A stretch of 64,000 nt of DNA, taken from Tetrapyrgos nigripes (taxonomy: Eukaryota > Basidiomycota > Agaricomycetes > Agaricales > Campanellaceae). The notes beneath the pieces are model-generated. The model was not told the DNA's origin. It saw nothing but the letters and a program-made list of their open reading frames with translations, and did no database searches. Positions 32,856 to 43,539 of the stretch are shown one piece after another (positions within the stretch are counted from its first letter, which is position 1; each line of letters starts with the position of its first letter). Location: positions 496,001 to 560,000 of the forward strand of contig JAACJM010000025.1 of NCBI GenBank assembly GCA_013368315.1. Direction: 5' to 3'. Both the position numbers and the translations under genes were made by a program.

Positions 32856-33715
32856 ACGTACCAGACTTTGACCTGTTACCGGTATCTGACCGAGCACCGT
32901 TGGTTGATGCTGGGAGGCGGCCCGAAACGAATGGACAGTCTTTTTCGCTGCCAACTTGGATATTGTAGATGATTTGATCAAGAACCTTCCTTTTTCTCTC
33001 TCGCTTTCTTTGCCGTAGATATGGACTATGGACTTGTTGTGCTCAAGGACACTATCGGACACATATGGACTCGTGCTCAAAGACACTCCTTCCTACGTAG
33101 ACAGTTATCTCAGATGCTTCGCTTTCGATGTCGTTACCTGGGCTCATGGACGTTTTTTGGACAAATTGTATTTATAGCATTATTTCTCTCTCTTTCTTTT
33201 TGTACTTACATACGGACTTGTACTCTCGGATACTGTTGGACATGCTTTCGGGCTCGCGCTCAGAGACACTTTTTGATGTATAGTATTACGCTCGTGGACA
33301 TTTTCTAGTGCGAAGTCGGTTACATACTTAGGTAGAACCATTGAGATCTGGATGGCTCTGCATTGAAGCTGGTCAAGATGGGTTGAAGGGACATTTCGTT
33401 TTTGGGACTTCACAGAAGTAGATAATTCTGACACTTAACAATGTATAAAGTAGAGCAGCGCCTCGCTACCGTTGATAGTAACCGTACACAAAACACGATG
33501 AGTTGAAGGAAATGAAGATGGAAGGAGGCTGACGTCTGAGATATGAGACTGACGAGAATGGATCATAAGTAGATATCATTGAAAAGATGATGAGAGGAAG
33601 AATTGGAAGCAGTCATTGTGGCCATTGAACACATTGGGCTGAAAACGCGCTTTCAGCCTTGAAAACCTCCTGGTTCCTGAGCATACGAGACTCGTCCTCT
33701 TTGCTACTTTATAAG
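32856..33715. other. gene-free region with a degenerate tandem duplication
   Basis: Two diverged copies of about 100 bases are visible. One lies around 32985-33090 (CTCTCTCGCTTTC, then GGACTTGTTGTGCTC, ending GTGCTCAAAGACAC). The other lies around 33175-33275 (CTCTCTCTTTCTTTT, then GGACTTGTACTC, ending CGCTCAGAGACAC). No gene supported. Confidence 0.4.
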
Positions 33716-34139
33716 TTAGAGGGCCTTGCCTTGCCTAATATCAATAGCCATAGCCCCGCCCTCCTTTTCCCGCTTCTCGCTTGTATTGAGATAGGATAGG
33801 ATAGGATATGCCGGCACTACGGATCCGTGAGGATACGGCCTACAACGCCCCTTTCCAACAGGATAGCAACGTTCTTGTAAGTCTGCCTCTCGAGCAGCGA
33901 CATCGACCAATCCCGAGTTTTCCTGTACGGCGAGATCATTCTCAGTAAGTGAAAGAGAGTGAGTCTTAACACGGATACATACCTCTCACTTGACTGTCCC
34001 CTAACGAAAGGGACAAGACAAGGTAAGGACAGCTCGGGTACGAGGGAAGGAGACAAAGACTCACCACGGGAATGGGCGACGCCGCAATAGAGACGAGGAC
34101 AGAAAACAAGACAGTAGCGAGGAACGCAGATACGCGCAT
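33716..34139 (-). CDS. small secreted protein sharing a signal-peptide exon with the 37.6-kb gene
   Basis: Two exons: 34139-34065 (25 codons) and 33940-33716, giving 99 aa. Exon 1 is a clean signal peptide beginning MRVSAFLATVLFSVLVS. It is the same length as, and matches at 13 of 25 positions, the first exon of the proline-rich secreted gene at 37579; in both, the intron follows codon 25 in phase 0. The mature part reads NDLAVQENSGLVDVAAREAD, then ERCYPVGKGRCRPYP with two cysteines, and one KR pair near the C-terminus. The intron is 124 nt, longer than usual here, and its acceptor (CTGAG) is weak, so exon 2 is the less certain part. No domain recognised; an effector-like or peptide-precursor role is only a guess. 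Confidence 0.5.
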
Positions 34140-37100
34140 CTTCGATTTCGACGGTGCGTGTGTATCCAGCTGAAGTGGGTTGTGAACTGGGCAATCGGTG
34201 GGATGCTAGCGTCCTATATCTAGAGTAGATTTGCCAGGAGTCCCCGCAAGACACTACAGGAAACCCCTACTACGTGGGCTCACCTTAATCCAAAGTCCGG
34301 GACGGGAATCGAAAACCAGAACAGGGAGCAGCCGCTTTGATACGGTTACCGATAGATTGAGCCAGGGAGATAGTTTGAAGGTATTGCAACTTGCGTTAGT
34401 CTTGATTCTTTCTTGGGACATATTTACTTGAAGTTTTTCACAGTGTAGATTTGGTGTAGATATGCAACTACCCGAATGGAAAAACGGATGATATGAGCTG
34501 CATCTCCTGAAACAAAGCCTGTAAATGATAGCCTCGCACAGTGGACAAACGAGACCAGTGAAGGTAGAGTGACGCATTGCATCGTTGATCGCATCGATCT
34601 AAGGAATCAAAGACTACTAGCATAGACGCGAACCTAGCTGCATTGAACCCAGTATCAAAAGAAGTATTGTCGTCCTTATGCAAGGTGGCAGTGGATGGTC
34701 TTCAACGTTGGCAGTGGTTCGAGTCGGATTCAGGATATTGCACAGCCACACTTTTGTTCGTTGTTCTTTTAGCCGAGATGTCAGCTCACTGTCGCAGGGA
34801 CAGGCACTCATCGCAAACTCATCGATGCATCCTCCTCTCCATGCAATCCACCGGTATTACCAGACCAATGACCTCGCAATCTATCGGACAGCCACGTATT
34901 AGCTACTCAAGATACTGGACACGATTAATTCCCTATTACTGCTGCTAGCATGCCAGAACCAGTCGCATGCGTACCTAGATCCCCGTGCTTGAAATACCAG
35001 CCAGAGCTTGTTGAGAAGCCGAAGACACTCGTGGAACAACTGTTGAAGACCGACCAGCGTTCATTTCTCAGCAGTTCAGCAACCGGTTCAAGTCATCCAG
35101 GCGGAAGGACAGGTGTTCACACTGCCGAGGAGTCGAAGGAGGAGCTACGGCAGGTGGCACGGATACTTATCTTGTTCGTTAGGCTTGATCATTCACATCA
35201 CTGACCGGAGAATCATGCTGCTGCTCTGTGCTCTGAGTTTCCCATTGGATAGTCCTTCCGACCATTTTCTATGTACGCCTCTCTACACGCTCCTCTTATA
35301 GCCCGCTAATCCATGCCACCAGCCAGTGACTCCTGAGGAAGAGGACTTTCTGTGATGGACAAATAGCTTTCTGCCCAGGCGAAGGCAGCTCATCGACCAG
35401 CTCGGAATGGATAATAAGCAGTGGGATAAAGAGGAGGTAGTCAACAGGCTCAAAGCTAAGTAGAATTTTGCAAGTAAGCAATCTTTCCTCTCTTTGAGAC
35501 TCTCGCAGTGATTGTGATACTTGAGAATCTTTTTATATCAACGACAAAAGTCTCTCCGGGAAGCTGTTGACTCGGAGGTTCTGGTTCCCCATCCTGATAG
35601 AATTATTGCCCAAGGAGCGCATTTTCTGCACTACATATGTCGAAACGGACCTTGCGAGCTTCAGGAGAGGTTTTATCTCCGAGCGACAGGCTGGAACAAG
35701 GAACGACATTGGGAGTCTTATTCGATTATTGACACCGACAACGACATAGGCTCAAAGCTGAACCCGAATCTACCCGTCTCAGCCTTTGTCCCCATGACCA
35801 TGGTAATTCCAACCCAAAGTACAGAATTGTCGCGTACACGAAGACCAGGTATATCTTCTAGCGATGATAGTCAACCTTGAACCTTCACTTCAAACTTGAC
35901 GCATATCAACCCGACTCTCCAAACCCTAGATTCACGCATCAATATTAATGATGATGGATGGGATATTCTATTATCCAGCCCAGTCTTTCTATTTATCCCA
36001 AATTTCGAGCGGATTCCTGAACCAAAGCCAGATGCGAATGGCTAGGTGGTACACTTTCTGTAGAAACACTTCTTTCTGTAAACAATTTGTCCAGTTGCAC
36101 TCCTTACCGAATTTGTACAATGACACCCTCCTTCTCAGAATCCATCAACCAGAGGGCTGCAACGGACTGAGAGTGGACGTCGTTCCAAACGTCGTCGCAT
36201 GTGGCTGTGTGATTTCCTTATTCAAACGACTGAGGCGCGTTCGATCTCGCAACTACCAAATCATTTAACCGCCGTTGTTCGGAAGACCTTTTTTCTCTAA
36301 TTTCTACACCTCAAATAATTGCGCAGGTCTTGAACTACGAAGACTACGTATGGCTGCGCCGGCTACATGGGTGTAAGCGAGGCACATTGTTCATCTTCTC
36401 CCAAAAACCAATTCTCCAAGTTTCACGCACTGGACGGACATGTACTGTTGGAATTTGACGCACAACCTCGAAAGTCGTGTGTTCCAGTCAATTTGAATGC
36501 TGTTGTTTCTGGTGATGCTACAGCTGAGTAGCTAGAGGTATCTAGGTGTGTGGACTGATCCTATGAAATCGATGGAAGGTACATACTAATCCCATTCCAA
36601 GCGCGACAACTCGCAGTTGTGACCTGCTCCCTAGCTCTTACCCCAAGCGTCAATCTCAAACTCTGCCTCAAATGTTATTCATGCAAACGGTGGCCGGTGA
36701 CTATCCGCCGAGCTCCATTAGCAGGACAAGAACCTCAGAACTTCAACAACTCGTTCACCCGTTCACATAATGTGCATGTCGTGTACAGACAGCAGCTCCT
36801 CATTCTCAGTCGCAAACTCGGACATCTTTGGCTCGTGCTGAAGCTCTGTTAGGCGGTTATTTCCTCAGTAGGACTTTCTACCAACTTTCTACGCAAACAC
36901 GGCATCTGTCAGAATGGCAGGTCACCTTCTCGCGTTTCGAAGACAATGCTTTGTTCCATCTGCTCCGACTTATCGTCTTACGTCGTTGTTTGAAATAGCT
37001 CTAAATAATTGCTCACTTCCTCTTGTTCCTTGTATCATTTCTTCGGTGCCACTTTCTAACTCGCATTCTATTTTCGTCAGAGCTCGTGCTTGGCCGCATG

Positions 37101-37578
37101 AAAAATGGCGTAAGTAACTGCTCTTGACTCGTAAGATTCAGAAACTCAGTTGCGAGTTTACTACTCTAGATTTTGCGACGGGTCGGATGGGGAGCACCAC
37201 AGACATTGGTTCAAAACCATCGAGAAGACTACGGTGCGCAGCAACCCAAAATTAGACGAGTCGCCTCCTCATAATTTGAAGGCTTTTCTGCTTCAATATT
37301 CAACTGCTATGGACCTATGGCGTATACCACTTGCGAACCCACGCACCGATTGGCAAAATAGTCAACTTCCGGCGTTGTTTTGTCATTCTGCGAAGAATTT
37401 CTCGCTCCACTGCCTCTGCTGCGCTTACCAGAGTTCTAGTACCTCATAACTTCACCAGGTACTAGCGATGGCGTTTAAAAGGTTCGAGAATTATCGCACT
37501 TCTCTCCAGTTCCAACGAACACTCCTCTCATACACACTCATCTCACAGTAATCCATCTGCCTTTCGCTTCTTTTCAAC
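34140..37578. other. 3.4-kb region without a supported gene
   Basis: Contains only short open frames, for example at 34950-35204, 35521-35880 and 35948-36268 on the plus strand. None shows a recognised domain, repeat structure or convincing exon chain. There are no transposon ends or RNA genes that I can see. The last 100 bases are the promoter of the secreted repeat gene: a TATA-like TTTAAAAGG lies near 37473. Confidence 0.3.
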
Positions 37579-38792
37579 ATGAAAACCTCTGCCTTCTTCG
37601 CTACTGTTTTGCTTTCTATCGTCGTGGCCACGACTGCGATGCCTCTTCCTATGGTGAGGATCCGTTTGTGGCTTTCTTCCTGTCATTTACTGATATAATA
37701 CCTTCCTAGCCCGATGGAGGGTCTCTCCAGGTAGTCAAAGGTGGGGAGCGCCAGCCGCCTTCGGTTTCTGGGCTACTCCCGCCTGGTGACGCGCCACACC
37801 GGCCTGCACCTACCAAGCGTGCTGACGAGGACAAACCAGCTCATGCTGACGAGGACGGACCTGCCCCACCACCACCTTCGGGTTCTGCACCTCACCAGCC
37901 TCCTCCTTCCAAGCGTGCTGACGGGGACAAACCAGCTCATGCTGGCCCTCCCCCACCACCACCTTCGGGTTCTGTCCCACACCAGTCTCCTCCTTCCAAG
38001 CGTGCTGACAAGGACAAACCAGAGGACAGACCTGCCCCACCACTACCTTCGGGTTCTGCGTCTCACCAGCTTCCTCCTTCCAAACGTGCTGACGGGGACA
38101 AATTAGTTCATGCTGGCCCTCCCCCACCGGATTCTGCGCACCACCAGCCTCCTCCTTCCAAGCGTGCTGGCGGGGATAAACCAGCTCATGCTGGCCCTCC
38201 CCCACCACCACCTTCGGGTTCTGTGTCCCACCAACCTCCTTCCAAGCGTGCTGACAAGGACAAACCAGCTCATGCTGGCGAGGACAGACCTGCCCCACCA
38301 CTACCTTCAGGTTCTGCTCCCCACCAGCTTCCTCCTTCCAGGCGTGCCGACGAGGACAAACCAGCTCATGCTGGCCCTCCCCCACCACCACCTTCGGGTT
38401 CTGTGCCCCACCAGTCTCCTCCTTCCAAGCGTGCTGACAAAGACAAACCAGCTCATGCTGGTCCTCCCCTACCACCACCTTCGGGTTCTGTGCCCCACCA
38501 ACCTCCTTCCAAGCGTGCTGACAAGGACAAACCAGCTCATGCTGGCGAGGACAGACCTGCCCCACCACTACCTTCGGGATCTGCGCCCCACCAACCTCCT
38601 TCCAAGCGTGCTGACGAGGACAAACCAGCTCATGCTGGCCCTCCCCCACCACCACCTTCGGGTTCTGTGCCCCACCAGTCTCCTCCTTCCAAGCGTGCTG
38701 ACGAAGACGGACCTACCCACATCGGAAGTGTTCGTCCACCACCCCCACCAGCTGGCAAGCCCTCTGGCGGTGATGCTAAGGATGCTCAGTAG
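37579..38792 (+). CDS. secreted proline-rich repeat precursor with dibasic (kexin-type) sites
   Basis: Two exons, 37579-37653 and 37710-38792, giving 385 aa. Exon 1 encodes a 25-residue signal peptide (MKTSAFFATVLLSIVV...). Exon 2 encodes about ten repeat units. A unit begins right after a basic pair with ADxDKPAHAG, continues with PPPPPPSGSVPHQ, and ends PPSKR before the next unit. Eleven dibasic sites are present, ten KR and one RR, each preceded by Ser or Thr and followed by Ala. This is the layout of fungal Kex2-processed repeat proteins, whose repeats are released as peptides in the Golgi; some are RiPP precursors. Units vary: some replace the GPPPPPP stretch with EDRPAPPLP. The C-terminus (RPPPPPAGKPSGGDAKDAQ) is not repeated. 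No tailoring-enzyme gene such as a UstYa-like protein is visible nearby. A structural proline-rich wall protein is the main alternative. Confidence 0.72.
37810..38720 (+). repeat. coding minisatellite of the secreted repeat gene
   Basis: Direct repeats of roughly 70-110 bases marked by CCTTCCAAGCGTGCTGAC and CCAGCTCATGCTGGC. They are nearly identical in DNA as well as protein, so the array expands or is homogenised at DNA level. Unit lengths alternate because some units carry an extra GAGGACAGACCTGCC segment. Confidence 0.85.
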
Positions 38793-39333
38793 GCTGTTGG
38801 CTAGCAACTCCGGAAGGTAAAGAGGTATAGCCTCAAATCATACATAGGTGTAGTAGCATGATATGGACATGGACTCACTCTTTCGACAATATTAATGGAC
38901 AATTTATTTTCTGATTTCACCCTTCTTTCTTTCTCTCTTAGCTTCAATTTCACGGTTCGCCGTTTTCCCTTTTTTGATAGAAATAAAATACATAGATCGG
39001 ACTACATCGGACTTCATTTAGTACTCCTTACTAGCTACGTTCTTTTCTGAACTTTACCTTCTTTAGAACCCTCCTACGTATACTTCAATCTTTGGCGAAT
39101 TCAAGGACTGTTCACCATAAAGTGATATATCATGAGGCCTTCTTTTCTTACGACGCTCCGTTCTAGATAACATACTCGCCGGACAATGAATGATAGGCGA
39201 TGTCAACAGGCTGGTACTGGACTTTTGAAGCTTGCAGCTTCAGTCATTAAAAGGGTATTAAGTGCTATTCGATATAGGGTACGAAACCGTATGTATATAA
39301 CGCAGAACAAGTCACTAGCGACGGAATAGTATA
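38793..39333. other. intergenic region between convergent genes
   Basis: 3' regions of the secreted repeat gene (+) and the N2227 gene (-). A T/C-rich tract lies at about 38920-38940. No gene. Confidence 0.35.
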
Positions 39334-40669
39334 TCACATCTTCCTCGCAACAAAAAACTCTGCTTCGTACACCCACCTCATCATCGCGCTCTTATCCGCT
39401 GTGTACTCGCAAGGTATCGTCCGTGGTCTGAAGCATTCCGGTATCCTATCCAGATCCTCTTCAACGTCCCCGCTCCCAATTTTCCTCCCATCTTCCCCGT
39501 ACCCAACCACATCCAACCCAACCATCTTCGCAACCCTTACAATTTCATTCAAACTGAGTTCTAAATTCGACCCTCCAGCTCCGGGATACGATGCAGAACT
39601 GGTGTAGAGTAATGGACCGAGGTTGATCCAAAGTCCTCCTGGACGTAAAAGGTGATGAATATGATTAAGGGTGGAAAGGATGTTTGGGGAAGTGTCAATG
39701 AAGAAGAGGGTTACGAGGAGGTCGTAGCCGGGAGTGGGTTTTGAAAGGGAGAGGAAGTCACCCTCGACGAGGGTTAGAGAGCCTCCGTTTCTTTGAGGGT
39801 CTGTTAGACGGGGTACGGTGTCGGGAAATTTGATTCCCCTGAATGAGGTTAATGAGTTTCGGTCTCCTCCTTCACCGTCTTCTCCTTCACCCCTCCACGA
39901 ATGCCTCTGATGACTAAACCAATGCGCATATGGATGCACTTCATGCTGGCCAACTGCATTCGTCGTCGTTTCGTCTAGGAGAAACTGAAAAGCCAGATTC
40001 ATATACATCGACAACTCGCATGCTGTCGTGTCGTATCCGAGTAAAGAAGCTTCGTATGCGAGTCGGGAAAGGCCTGAGCCGGGGATGAGGAGGGACTTGT
40101 ATGGACCAGAGGTATATGGTATAGAAAGACTCGTAGATTTAGAGAGGTACCGAAGTACATCAAGAATCGGTGTAAAGATAACTTTTCGTTCTGCGTCGCC
40201 TGCAGTGGACCAGTCCCTTATAAAATGCTTCAGTGCTTCTCGGACACGAACAAGCGAAGCAGTCGTAGCATAGCTGTTCCTCGTCCTCGGTGGTAACAAC
40301 CACCCAAACACGGATTGAGAGGTTAACTCGCTTTTCGCTGACGCGATTTCTTGAGGAAACTGCAGTTCTGCCGATGCAGCAATTGCTCGTGTCACTTTCG
40401 CGTTTTTTTTGGTATATTTCTGCCAGACGGTTGAGTTTGCCTGGGTAGCCTATAGCGTATCCGAGCTTTTTGTGTGGATGAGGAATGGACGCGTAGGATG
40501 TACGCATGCGTGCTAGCTCGGTGTTGGACATTTGTAGGTAGGAAGAGTAGGATGTGTATGCGGCGGGAAGTGAGAAGATTCCATGGGGTTTTTTGGGAGG
40601 CGTTGTGGAAAGAGCGAAGTAGGCAATGAACGAGAGGGATAGGAGGAGTGCAACGACTGCAAAAAACAT
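39334..40669 (-). CDS. N2227-like (carnosine N-methyltransferase family) protein, frame broken at an A8 run
   Basis: SAM-dependent methyltransferase of the N2227/CARNMT1 family. The N-terminus (ATG at 40669) has a hydrophobic anchor, FFAVVALLLSLSFIAYFAL, then LGYAIGYPGKLNRLAEIYQK. The downstream frame opens in TRAIAASAELQFPQEIA and contains VREALKHFIRDWS, ERKVIFTPILDVL, the SAM site LLIPGSGLSRLAYEASLLGYD, CELSMYMNLAFQFLL, YAHWFSHQRH, LVEGDFLSLS, DLLVTLFFIDTSPNIL and LRPGGLWINLGPLLY. The two parts lie in different frames. The switch falls in CCAAAAAAAACG (A8 on the coding strand, plus-strand T8 at 40403-40410): seven As would join them seamlessly. This is a homopolymer sequencing error or a real one-base insertion. 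Apart from that the gene is complete, about 440 aa. Confidence 0.8.
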
Positions 40670-41004
40670 ACGCGAATTACGTCACTCAAAGTCTTCGCTT
40701 TTGACCGTCATCGTCTATACCCTCGATAATCTCGTTTTTCATGTCCAAAATGATTGCATCGATATCAAGAATGCCAGGCCTGGTAGGGCTTGAGATGCCA
40801 GCGCAATTCAAAAAAACTTGGAAGCGTCACTAGTTTGGCGCCAGTCGCCTTAGACGCCAACTGCTGTTGAACTGCTGTATCGTCGTCTTTCTACCTCAAC
40901 TTCATCGCAACTCCCCGCTGCTCGTCGTGGTGCAGCTCTTGCTCAATCTGTCCTGGTCTTAAAAGCCCTTCCCGAGCTCTCTAATTCGGTAGGTCTCATT
41001 GTGT
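40670..41004. other. divergent spacer
   Basis: Between the N2227 gene (-) and a hypothetical gene (+). It may contain a 5' UTR exon of the latter ending near 40989 (CTAATTCG|GTAGGT). Nothing else. Confidence 0.3.
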
Positions 41005-41651
41005 ATGCATCCTGTTTCTCAAAATCTTGACTGGACGCCCAGCCCATCTCTTTCCAACGCAATGCCTTCTCCAGCTCCTTCCTTACCAGCTGCGCCTATA
41101 GAGACTTCATCTTCACCTTCTAGTGCTCGTCGTCGTCAAGGAAGAGCAGGTATGTCTTGGTTTAGAAATGAGCACCTCTGCAGCATTTACTCACCCAATG
41201 GTGTTCAGGACCTGCTAATGCCAATGTGACGCCCGTCGATACTGCTCCAGCTAATCAGGCTGCCTTCGATACTGTCAGTGCCGTGAATACTATCGAGACA
41301 GTAACGCGCACGACTCAAACGTCCATCCAGATGTTCAATCAGTCACGTCACCCAGAATTCCATAGCTCCTCACTGAGTAGCGTTGGTGGTGATGACAGAC
41401 GTAGCAATGTCACCTACAACTACAACTGCAGCATCGGCAGCATCTCACTTTCAAACATCACCCTTGCTGCCAACACCGAAGTAACCATTCATTTTGGTCA
41501 AGATGGAAATATTCAGCAGCATCCTCGTCATGCTAGACTGGAGACGGGAAATGTAGGCTCCCAGCCCGCTGTGCGAGTTGTGTCGAGAGGGCGAGATGAT
41601 GAAGCCCCTTCCCAAGCACGTTCTGGTGAGTTCGTTCTAATTGGTTGTTAA
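41005..41651 (+). CDS. hypothetical protein
   Basis: Exons 41005-41149 and 41209-41651 join in phase, giving 195 aa. The N-terminal 48 residues are serine/proline/alanine-rich and end in basic ARRRQGRAG. The second exon starts PANANVTPVDTAPANQAAFD and contains a short beta-strand-like block, NVTYNYNCSIGSISLSNITL, then NTEVTIHFGQDGN. A possible donor (GTGAGTTC at 41624) could replace the last eight codons and extend the gene past 41731. No family recognised. The ATG at 41005 is the first in frame, but a 5' exon is possible. Confidence 0.5.
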
Positions 41652-43539
41652 GAATAGAAATCTCAATTGGAATGTTCAATTCAGTCGTAGATCTCGATGT
41701 ATTCAATATTGGTACCTTATTTTTTTTTTAAAAACAGTACATAACTACATGGCAGCCCTTATGGCAGAAAGACGTGATCGATGATCATTGAATTAGAACG
41801 GTCTGTGGCTGTTCTAATAGAGACTAGTGCCTTGCAGATAATCTTTCTCAATCCCTCTACTGGTGCGCTTGAAAACTTCACCTTTTTTTAGCAGATCGTC
41901 ATATTGTCTGTCTAGGAGAGGCAACCTTTTGTTACCTAGCGCATCTTCACCGTTCCCTTGATTACTTGTTCTTGACACGTAGGCATACTCAATTATAGTA
42001 TAACCGTGCATCTATCTTTCTACACGGTTCAATAATCTACAGTATCAGAAGTCGAGGGAGCTCATGAACTCAGCGCTCATCAGGACTACGTGTCACTCTA
42101 TCTCACCGTGTCCCCGTTGATGAAAAAAAAAAGAAACCCAAAAAAGCCAAGTAAGGATGTGAGTGCAGATCGAAGAACCCTACATATATTAGAGAGTTTG
42201 CGATTTCGGACCGGTCCGAAATTTATGTTGCGGGTTTCTAATTTTTACTGATACTGCCACGTCTGCCCTCTTCACTGTTTCCTCGTCCGTCGTCCTAGAT
42301 GCTCAAGACACGCGGTCAGCGTGCAAGAGCTGACCCAAATGATGAAGCTGCTCAACGGGATTTTCGGACACGGTCGAAATCGCAACGCGGATTTTCACGT
42401 GACCGTAATCGCAAATAAGCTAGGTTTTCCGCTAGAAAGGAGAAATGAGTACTCAGTGTAGAGTACTTGAGGAGCCAACAACCGGTTATATACTAGTTGG
42501 GGTTTGCCTGAGGGCTTGGCCCGAGAGGTTCGGCGCAAGCGGCAAAGCACGTGATTTGAAACGTGATTGCTTGCGAGGCGCGTCGCGATCGGGACAAGGA
42601 CGCGAAAGGGTTTCCAGAAAGGAAACCCAAAGAAAGAACCTCTTGGGACCAGACCTGAGCTTCCAGGGTCCAGACGACGAAATCTTAAGCCATCTGGAAC
42701 ACCCAGAAACTAAAGGGATGCGGTGGGTGGGAGCAAAAAGGAGAGAACGAGGAGAGAGCGTGTGTGGACGAGGCGAAGATGAGAGGGACACGTCGTCAAA
42801 GCGCGTCCCAGTATGGCTCATCCTTTCACACGCTCTTTCTAGCTTATCCTTAGATAAGCCCTCGTTCCTCTGGCTTATCGCGGAACTCTCTATTATATAA
42901 GTTACGTATGTATTTACTTTTGAGCCCCACTCATCAGCCCGTTCCTTAGACCCTGCACACCATCGACGTCCACAACACTTCTCAACCGGAAGATCAGCAC
43001 TCGACCGTCCGAGGCCAACATCATCCTGTCTTTGTGGAGTTATACCAGTGACGAGGCCTACCTTGCAGCCGCTTGTTTTTCCTCATAGAAAGGCACGAAG
43101 ATGCCGGGGTGTGCAGACGAGGAAGTGAAGCCGACATACTTGGCGTGTACTGTCTGGTTAAAGGTGCCTTCCTAATCAAATCACCATTGTGCCAAGACAC
43201 CCTCTCCTACGTCCATCCCAGCTGCCTCAATGACTACGGCTAGCTTTTTCGTCCCAGATTCAACAGGAAAAGTCCCCGCATAACTCAACCGCACTCCATA
43301 TTCACCTTCTCCGATGTTTAAGTATCCCTTTTGATTTAGACTGCCATACTCAGAGTAGACATGATTCTGAGCACGTCGAATGTAGTAGAATTCATACTCG
43401 TATTATACAGTGAGGACTGTTTATGTAGTTGGATACACAAGGTCTTGTACAAAATATAAGATACCTATAACGTTACATGTTGGATGTACGAGCTTTCATT
43501 TTCAGTCCCTCTTTCAAAAGCCAAGCAAGAGTCTATCCA
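41652..43539. other. intergenic region with one doubtful small basic ORF
   Basis: Mostly featureless. A 39-codon basic frame at 42299-42418 (begins MLKTRGQRARADPNDEAAQR) is noted but not proposed as a gene. The 151-codon frame at 42445-42900 has no recognisable content. A T9 run is at 41721-41729. Confidence 0.3.

Noticed and set aside
35521..35880. 119-codon plus frame
   Set aside because: Begins at TTG, no recognised family, and no plausible neighbouring exon. Kept only as part of the gene-free region.
37810..38655. 281-codon minus-strand frame across the secreted repeat gene
   Set aside because: It is the antisense shadow of a GC-rich coding repeat with 3n periodicity. The plus strand has a signal peptide, a clean intron and sensible repeats.
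42445..42900. 151-codon plus frame and its minus-strand shadow
   Set aside because: Both strands are open over low-information sequence; no conserved motif and no promoter or intron signals.
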